Assembly: GCA_002284615.2 (NCBI GenBank)
Contig: MU069659.1
Coordinates: 73,097 to 85,262 of the forward strand
Reading direction: 5' to 3'
Origin: Dunaliella salina
Lineage: Eukaryota > Chlorophyta > Chlorophyceae > Chlamydomonadales > Dunaliellaceae
Length of the DNA: 12,166 nucleotides
Under the pieces are notes generated by a model. That model was not told the DNA's origin and ran no database searches. It worked only from the letters and a program-made list of their open reading frames with translations. Positions 7,601 through 12,166 of the stretch are shown piece after piece; position 1 is the stretch's first letter, and each line of letters opens with the position of its first letter. Made by a program: the position numbers and the translations under genes.

Positions 7601-8145
7601 ACTTCCAGTCGGCCCAATGTTCTATTAGTTGTTCCTCTGAAAAGAGCGTCCAGGTCAAATCCCCATTGTCAATTGAGAAATGCAGGGGGGCACGGGGGTA
7701 GCAGGGAGGACTCAGCGCCAGCCACAGCCACTTCACCCACTTTCAAGGCCTAGTCAGCTCCTCCAACGATAAAGACACATCCATCTTGTGGAAACCAAAT
7801 ATTGTGAAGACACCCGGCCTAACAGCCAGTTAGAGGCCTCCAAGCAGCAGCACCGCGACCTATGTCGTCATCTAGATGAGAGATCTCTCGAGGGCCTCAG
7901 CTCAAGCCACCCTTCATACTATGTTAGGTATGGGTGGAATCGTCTACACCCCACACACATTGGAGCCTCTTAAGTAGCTTGGTCTTGACACCTGCAAGGC
8001 CACCAAGCTTGCTCGGAAGCTTCACGCTCATTCTGTCTTGTATGCTTACAAACTTGCCAGCACCAGACGCACTCTTGAGAAAACCATCTTCAACTCTCAG
8101 CAAGGTCAGGCACAGGATACTGCTAGTAACCCACCTGATCCCCAC
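7601..8145 (+). pseudogene. Possible PD-(D/E)XK endonuclease-like C-terminal block of element B
   Basis: SRPNVLLVVPL (7607 on; Asn codon 7616-7618) is followed, after a spacer with a frame change, by VETKYCEDTRPNSQLEASKQQHRDLCRHL (7788-7874). A hydrophobic and glycine-rich part, LHTMLGMGGIVY, comes next (about 7908-7943, frame changed), then HTLEPLK, a stop, LGLDT, KLARKLHAHS, YKLASTRRTL and NPPDPH. The pattern RP(D/N)-x(n)-(V/T)xV and then ExK, followed by a QH-containing helix, fits restriction-like endonucleases as in R2-type elements, which have a nuclease after a CCHC finger. Here the Asp would be Asn. Seen: motifs and order. Inferred: nuclease identity. Confidence 0.3.
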
Positions 8146-8217
8146 GGATTTCTTTCTTCTGCTTTCTTTTGGTGAAGCGGATACACGGCCCTAGGTATCC
8201 CCTTTTCCTTAATTGAT

Positions 8218-8241
8218 GCAGGGAGTGTTTTCAATCCCTGC
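8218..8241. repeat. 7 bp inverted repeat downstream of element B
   Basis: The arms gcaggga (8218-8224) and tccctgc (8235-8241) are perfectly complementary around a 10-base loop. A T-rich run with (TTTC)n follows (8246-8268), so the combination looks like a small hairpin plus pyrimidine tract. It may be the retroelement 3' end or chance. Confidence 0.45.
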
Positions 8242-8424
8242 GATGTTTTTCTTTTCTTTCTTTCTTTGCCCATGCAGGCAGATATAGCGATATGACCTTC
8301 CCTTACCTGTTGGCTGGGACAGATTTTTCTTTTTCCTCGCTTTAGCTCGGCTATCCTCGTAGCAGAAACATGTCATATCTCCTGTCCTTATCGCCTTCCT
8401 TGGCAAGCACAGAAGCTCCTTTAT

Positions 8425-8493
8425 TGGTCTAATCTTTTGAAGATATTTTTTTTGGCTGGCACAGTCCAGCAGGCCGAGCAGCCAAATTGGTTC
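8425..8493 (+). mobile_element. LINE (family A) 3' tail remnant
   Basis: The frame at 8458 reads GTVQQAEQPNWFA and corresponds to GTVHQAEQPNNLA of the long LINE copy (10807 on). The 14-base string aggccgagcagcca is identical between the two (8471-8484 versus 10821-10834). Upstream (8425-8457), in another frame, fragments resemble the FISNLMDIYSL segment. The stop and 3' UTR are not preserved. Confidence 0.7.
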
Positions 8494-8631
8494 GCGCTGC
8501 TGAGGGGAACAACTGGTTGCTTGCATGGTGGGAATGTGACAGGATAATTGGAAATGTTCCACTAAAAAAATGTACCAGTACTAACAGACAGCTCCAGAAA
8601 ACCAAACAGGAATAACAAAGTGACTTTACAC

Positions 8632-9065
8632 ATCATCCTAATTGGTGTGGCCGGTACCATTTACAATGACTACAATCACACCCCTTATAAATCTGGGCCT
8701 GACTAAACAAAAAGCCAAATCACTCGCAGCCAAGCTTAGGGACCATGCCATCCAAAGATTAACCACTATCAAAAGCACCAGACACGCTCTTTGCTATCAG
8801 GGGCCTTCTGGGAGGGGGTTTGCTGGGCGCGCGGCGGCGGAGGACGGGAGGAGGAGAGTCCGGGCCTCAAGAGGCATGGCGAGCAGCAACCCTCCAGATC
8901 CCCACTAGATCTGTGTCTGGCTCTCTCCTGGGCTAGCTGTGTCCAGTGTAGGATCTGAGGGCCTTCTGGTGAGGCACTGCTTCCTTGCTGGCCTGCTAGC
9001 TTGTTAGTTAGTGGACCTTCCCTTAATGCACGCGGCCTCTGGCTTGCGTAGACTTTTCTTTTCTG
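8632..9065 (+). pseudogene. Element B 3' end, copy 3 (C-terminal coding part and 3' UTR)
   Basis: HIILIGVAGTIYN (8632 on) and, in the next frame, TPLINLGLTKQKAKSLAAKL, then HAIQRLTTIKSTRHAL, an Arg/Gly-rich tail and NPPDPH with TAG at 8906-8908. It corresponds to the LHTMLGMGGIVY...NPPDPH part of the long element B copy, with one frameshift at about 8670. It also carries a GC-rich stretch (8809-8886), giving an Arg-rich tail that copy 2 lacks. The 3' UTR at 8933-9062 matches copy 1 at 4774-4893. The C-terminal part is open for 88 codons and shows less decay than copy 2. Confidence 0.8.
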
Positions 9066-9702
9066 TTTCCTGAAGGCAAAAACAATCAGGTTCAGCAGGG
9101 GCATGGTTTGAGCTGCTGCACCCTGGTCCTGCTGATTTTATGTTCATGATATTATCCATTCACAAAGCGATTCCGCGTCCCAAATGTCCTGAATGGCCGA
9201 TGGTCCAATTTGGACGGGTAGTGCACATGGTCTTTCTGATTTCCCACCCGGTGTTTCCAAGGGCCACCAGGACCGGTCTCTCAATGCCTTCAGACATGAG
9301 CAACAAGCTTCTCAGGGCCACGGTGCATTGTTTTTAAGCAATTCCAGCGCTCCTGAAAAAGATTTGAAGTTCCCGATTCATGAATTTCCCCACGGGCCCT
9401 TTGGAAACGGCATTTCATTTTCCCGGTCGGCAAAATATTTTCCCCACGCCATTTGGAAACGCGCCCAGTAAGTAAGTCACACAATCTTGGTATTGGATTA
9501 GCCATAAAGCGTCTCAAACCCTGAATCCTAGATGGTCCGATTTGGAAGGGGTAGGGGCCCTTTCTGTCAACTCAGCAGAATGCGCTTACATCGTAGTCAG
9601 GAAATATTCTATCTGGTTGCAAGAGCGTCCGCTATTCCTTAGCTCTGTGTGGAAATGTCACGCATGTCAAAGAGACGCTATGCCTGATCGGTGGTAACCA
9701 AT
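9066..9702. other. Unassigned spacer between element B tail and LINE
   Basis: I found no protein motif. It includes a 33-base imperfect direct repeat (9190-9222 and 9522-9554) and a second short pair, ccccacgggccctttggaaacgg (9390 on) and ccccacgccatttggaaacgcg (9443 on). A frame at 9193-9471 is open for 92 codons but shows no family signature. Confidence 0.4.
9190..9554. repeat. Direct repeat pair, ~332 bp apart
   Basis: gatggtccaatttggacgggtag at 9199-9221 and gatggtccgatttggaaggggtag at 9531-9554 are nearly identical, and both are preceded by ctgaat. Such a pair could be target or terminal repeats of a small element of about 330 bases, or relics of a duplication. Confidence 0.6.
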
Positions 9703-9894
9703 CATTCCAACTACCTGGCTGTCGGTCAAATCATGTTGGAGCCTGAGATAGTTAGTACCTAAACCTAATGCCTTAAAGACCACATTGCGAGCATGCTAGC
9801 AAAAGGAATCGCTTTCCTTTGAATGGAAGACGTATTGCTCAAGCTTCCCTCTGAATTATTGTCGAAATGCTCAATTTTTTTCTTGTTTGCTGTA
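9703..9894 (+). mobile_element. LINE (family A) 3' tail remnant with 3' UTR end
   Basis: SNYLAVGQI (9703 on) recalls the NNLAEGQ of the long LINE copy. The region ends with tcaatttttttcttgtttgctgta (9871-9894), which recurs after the long LINE copy at 10891-10913. This suggests that the 3' end of one LINE copy is followed at once by the next, 5'-truncated copy. The stretch between the two landmarks is too diverged to read. Confidence 0.6.
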
Positions 9895-9922
9895 TGCTTG
9901 TCAAATCTGAGGCACTAGATAT

Positions 9923-10875
9923 ATGAATGAAGGTGCTGAATGGGACTGCCCTTTACAAACTGTGCACCTGTGCTTACTGAAGCGCTTCCTTGGGGTGACG
10001 CGTACCACTCCTAACTGGTCTGTCCTGCGGGAATGTGGTCATGAGCCTTTGCCATTTTATTGGTTCTGTGCAGCGGTCAGGTTCTACAACTTGGCAATGC
10101 TTTGCTGCGCAGCAACAGTACTACACTGCGCAAGGTGCTGCAAGCAGATGTTGAAATGAGCTGTATATCTCGTAAATGTTGGACCTCAGAGTTTTTGGCA
10201 GCATGTAATGGCTTGGACAGGTGCAATACGTTTATTCAATGTGTGCGTCCAGGGCAGCCAGTGGCACTGAAGGAGTTCCTTGTTGATCTGAGAAAAAGGC
10301 TACGAGGTGTTTGGAATGCGGCTGCCTTGGCAGAGCACAATGAGCGTGTGAACAAATTAGCCAAGTATCATCACTGGGTGGCTCTCCCTTTGAAGCCTTT
10401 GGCTGCTCATGGAGCGCCCTTTTCTGTCCCTAGGTATTTGCATCTTGATTTAGGCAAGCATATGCTGAGGAACATCGCACGCTTTCAATTGCATGCACAC
10501 ACCCTAAGAGTTGAGACATCACTTTGGTTGGAGCAAACTTCAGTTTGTGATAAATGTGACCTAGGAGGACTTCAAGATGAAAAACATGCTGTATTCCTTT
10601 GTTTCTGCGGTCCTGTGTGTTCTCTTAGAAGGACTTATGAACATCTCTTTTCTGATTTCCCCTCTGCTCACAGAGTTCTTCAGGACGAGACAGGCGCTTC
10701 TTACTACACTCAGGCTAGTTCTGAGGATGTCTTTCATTTCTTACAGGACCAAACTAATGAGACTTATCGTTTTATTTCTAATCTCATGGATATTTATTCT
10801 TTGGATGGAACAGTTCATCAGGCCGAGCAGCCAAACAACCTGGCTGAAGGTCAAACCCAATTGTTAACCTTGTAA
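9923..10875 (+). pseudogene. LINE family A ORF2 C-terminal part, 5'-truncated, one frameshift
   Basis: The frame from 9923 reads FLGVTRTTPNWSVLRECGHE, then PLPFYWFCAAVRFYN (to about 10093). It then shifts by +1 in the aacttggcaat stretch to the frame of NALLRSNSTTLRKVLQADVEM, which is open to TAA at 10873-10875. Landmarks further on are RYLHLDLGKHMLRNIARFQL, a CCHC finger, CDKCDLGGLQDEKHAVFLC (first Cys at 10546; C-x2-C-x9-H-x4-C), and the C-terminal AEQPNNLAEGQ. This is the region after the reverse transcriptase core of a non-LTR retrotransposon ORF2, ending with a zinc finger. The catalytic RT core is not in the window. It is well preserved after the frameshift (about 260 codons) and probably the most recent copy here. 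Confidence 0.85.
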
Positions 10876-10915
10876 CCTGATCGAACCTTATCAATTTTTT
10901 CTTGTTTGCTGTAAT
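10876..10915 (+). mobile_element. LINE 3' UTR with possible TGTAA signals
   Basis: Forty bases after the stop the sequence repeats 9871-9894 (tcaatttttt-cttgtttgctgtaa). The stop is itself within TTGTAA (10870-10875), and a second TGTAA lies at 10910-10914. TGTAA is a known poly(A) signal in green algae; its use here is inferred. No clear target-site duplication was found. Confidence 0.55.
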
Positions 10916-11185
10916 GGGCAGCCGAAAATCTCTTCCACTGCAGATGTATCCAAGTGTGAATGCAGCTCAGCCTAAATGCTGAAATGCTGAAACACCTAAC
11001 TGTTCAGCACTTCTTTTTATCATGGGTCCAATGAGATGCTAAAATCTATGCGTTGATTTCTTCCCACCACGTATACTGATAAGTACAGCTGCTGTGATGA
11101 TCAAGGAACCAGCTGCAGCTGAAGCCAGCAACGTCGTCCAATGCTGCTGAAGCCACCAACTCCTCCATTCCAACGGTCTTGCTGA
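10916..11185. other. Spacer, nothing recognised
   Basis: The sequence after the LINE tail contains no supported gene. It leads into the CTGCAG-rich repeat tract. A minus-strand frame ending near here reads a hydrophobic AAGSLIITAAVLISI stretch with a basic tail, but it lies in repeat-like sequence and I do not call it. Confidence 0.4.
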
Positions 11186-11335
11186 ACCTGCAGTTGCAGA
11201 GCATGACAAGGTGCTTTTGAAACGTAGCCACACGCTGCGCCGGGCCAGTGGTGTTGCATGACCTGCAGCTCCAGAGCATGACAGAGGCACTGCTGCGACG
11301 CAGCCATATGCTGTCCCAGGCCATCAGTATTTCAA
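11186..11335. repeat. 75 bp tandem repeat, two diverged copies
   Basis: The string cagagcatgaca recurs at exactly 75 bases (gcatg at 11201 and 11276). The flanking acctgcag(t/c)(t/c) and (a/g)cgtagcca(c/t)... versus cgcagccata(t)gctg are conserved in order. Read on the minus strand the copies encode CHALELQVMQ and CHALQLQVQQ, and each carries a ctgcag that looks like a splice acceptor, so this could be an intron minisatellite or a repeated exon. It lies 3' of the Alba-like exon on the minus strand. Confidence 0.7.
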
Positions 11336-11361
11336 ATCTGCAGGTTGAGAACACTGGGATG

Positions 11362-11490
11362 AACAATCCAGCGCAGCATTGAAGGCACTGGGATTGGGAG
11401 GCACAATCCAACATAGCATGAAAGGCACCGGGAGCAAGAGGCACTGGGATTGGGAGAAAAGGTCTGGCAAAGTAGGCACTGGGATTGGAA
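11362..11490. repeat. Irregular repeat with ggcactgggattggga core
   Basis: The core occurs at about 11384, 11440 and 11474, with diverged forms at 11349 and 11424. A 40-base unit (acaatcca at 11363 and 11403) is visible as well. On the minus strand the core reads ccaatcccagtgcc. The long minus-strand frame through here (rich in NPSA and QSQCL) is a by-product of the repeat, not a gene. Confidence 0.75.
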
Positions 11491-11494
11491 ACAC

Positions 11495-11676
11495 CTGAGA
11501 AAGACGTGGCCTGATGAAAGTTGCATGGCAAGGGCTGCAGCAGTTGTGCTTGCAGTGCCCATGCCTATCATCTCCATGCCATCCGTCCCTGTGCCATAAT
11601 ACACAGTCACAACTTTGCCGCACACCTCAAAGAAAAGCTTACCATCCCATTGCCACAAAACTTCGAAACAAACATG
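11495..11676 (-). CDS. Possible exon of an Alba-like nucleic-acid-binding protein
   Basis: On the minus strand, an acceptor (gggtttacag, before 11676) and a donor (tctcag|gtgttt, at 11494) bound 182 bases with one open frame. Residues 13-60 read KLFFEVCGKVVTVYYGTGTD followed by GMEMIGMGTASTTAAALAMQL. The KLFF-V strand, the E-x-x-G-x-G-x-A turn and the following A-x-x-L-A-x-Q-L helix match the order seen in Alba domains, including plant Alba and RPP20-like proteins (PLFFYV, ELSALGxA). Alba proteins bind DNA or RNA. The other exons were not found: downstream on this strand is only repeat, upstream nothing clear. An internal gtaagc (about 11638) could be a competing donor. This may be a relic. 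The homology is motif-level and modest. Confidence 0.3.
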
Positions 11677-12123
11677 CTGTAAACCCAAGGAAAAGGTTGA
11701 CATTGCATCATGAGTGTCTGCGGGATGGGTATTTGGGCTGCAAAGTGTCCAGGGTGTGAGCTGCATTTGCTCATGTTTTGCCACAAAGGCGACGCAAATC
11801 ATACAATAAAATTCCACAAAATGAAATTCCTGTGGAGGGAATGCTAGGCGTGACAAACGACACCTTGATCACAATAAAATGACCAAAAAATATGGTGCAC
11901 GTAATTTTTCCATAGAATGGGGGTCCTTGCACTCCATATTCTGGACAGGAAAGTACAAGAAAAGAAAGGACGCTTCTTCTGACTCTTCTTTTTGAGTAAC
12001 TTTAGGAAAATGAAATATAAAGATATAAAAATGCAGGTTGGCAGTACAAGTGCACAGCAGTAAGGAATGGGAGCAGGAATTGAGCAACGACAAGCCGCGC
12101 ATCCAGCGCACGTGCCAAGCATT

Positions 12124-12126
<3 letters not shown>
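11677..12126. other. Unassigned, AT-rich right flank
   Basis: I see no supported gene. If the Alba-like exon is real, its first exons and promoter should lie here on the minus strand, but no motif supports any. Purine-rich stretches (11950-12000) precede the terminal CA tract. Confidence 0.4.

Positions 12127-12166
<40 letters not shown>
12127..12166. repeat. (CA)20 microsatellite at the right edge
   Basis: A perfect CA run of 20 units ends the window and mirrors the left edge in type and strand. Confidence 0.97.

Larger units (their letters stand above)
5225..8175 (+). pseudogene. Element B: decayed retroelement polyprotein with RNase H, zinc finger and possible nuclease
   Basis: A coding region can be followed through many frame changes and stops for about 2.9 kb, ending NPPDPH and running on to TGA at 8173-8175. 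Recognisable landmarks in order: DKPDPFIPAADFEQ (5234 on), IIATGRCEFW (5418 on), ILRTAFDRAKHDGIRDT (5644 on), HPRDRVIGA (5864 on), GFSTCHPIYDDH (about 5937-5972), ATFMFSPSW (about 6028-6054), YTDGSC (6517), GIAGNECAD (6862 on), LGKANTNPGYYSFYRSL (7123 on), CPLCGKLDSALHILSGC (7320), ETKYCEDTRP (7791), and HTLEPLK followed by a stop (about 7957). The two other 3' copies in the window (4729, 8637) show that it is a repeat family. I see no reverse transcriptase core in this copy, so either it lies upstream and was lost or the element is non-autonomous. Plus strand, same direction as the neighbouring LINE fragments. Named domains are listed separately. Confidence 0.75.

Noticed and set aside
8209..8562. 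Minus-strand 117-codon frame
   Set aside because: It is antisense to a LINE tail remnant and a pyrimidine tract (Lys-rich text from TTTC repeats). No domain.
11332..11856. Minus-strand 174-codon frame as one gene
   Set aside because: Its C-terminal third is the repeat with the ccaatcccagtgcc core, and its N-terminal third lacks motifs. Only the splice-bounded 11495-11676 part is kept as a candidate exon.
11869..12165. Minus-strand frame at the right edge beginning with alternating Val/Cys
   Set aside because: The start is translation of the CA/TG microsatellite, and the remainder has no recognisable motif.
1..12166. tRNA, rRNA, CRISPR arrays or bacterial operon features
   Set aside because: I looked for tRNA T-loop and anticodon-stem patterns and for evenly spaced palindromic repeats. 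The tandem repeats found have no spacer-repeat structure, and the spliced gene argues for a eukaryotic nuclear genome.

Overview
This looks like nuclear DNA of a eukaryote, most likely a green alga (my inference, organism not certain). The support is spliced genes with GT-AG introns, CA microsatellites at both ends, LINE-type retrotransposon debris and stops of the TGTAA type. There is no sign of prokaryotic operon structure. Both window edges lie inside (CA)n tracts, so this may be a contig that broke at microsatellites.

Layout. 1-44 is (CA)22. 45-1396 is mostly unassigned and may hold one N-terminal exon of the next gene (517-576), a G-quadruplex-type tract (1003-1020) and a 23-24 bp minisatellite (1148-1265). 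1397-4151 (+) is the best gene here: a five-exon, 219-codon 3' portion of a PARP16-like, tail-anchored mono-ADP-ribosyltransferase. All splice phases agree, and the product has the YHGT and FGDGIYL motifs and a C-terminal membrane anchor. Several of its splice junctions carry tandem-duplicated copies, including a decayed second copy of the exon that carries the catalytic His.

4450-10915 is retroelement debris, all on the + strand. Two families alternate. Family A is a LINE whose ORF2 C-terminus ends in a QPNNLAEGQ-like motif: one 5'-truncated copy (9923-10875) and tails at 4453, 8425 and 9703. Family B is an element whose ORF ends in NPPDPH: one long decayed copy (5225-8175) and tails at 4729 and 8637. 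In family B I read, in order, an unassigned N-terminal part, a possible amino-methyltransferase-like block, an RNase H domain, a CCHC zinc finger and a possible PD-(D/E)XK nuclease block. This copy is dead: it has many frameshifts, a stop next to the first RNase H Asp, and a second Asp changed to Gly.

10915-12126 holds irregular tandem repeats (75 bp and 40 bp units) and, on the - strand at 11495-11676, one plausible exon of an Alba-like nucleic-acid-binding protein. 12127-12166 is (CA)20. Apart from the PARP16-like gene and perhaps the Alba-like exon, nothing looks like a working host gene. The strongest candidates for something new are the domain order of family B and the recurrent tandem duplications at splice junctions of the PARP16-like gene.
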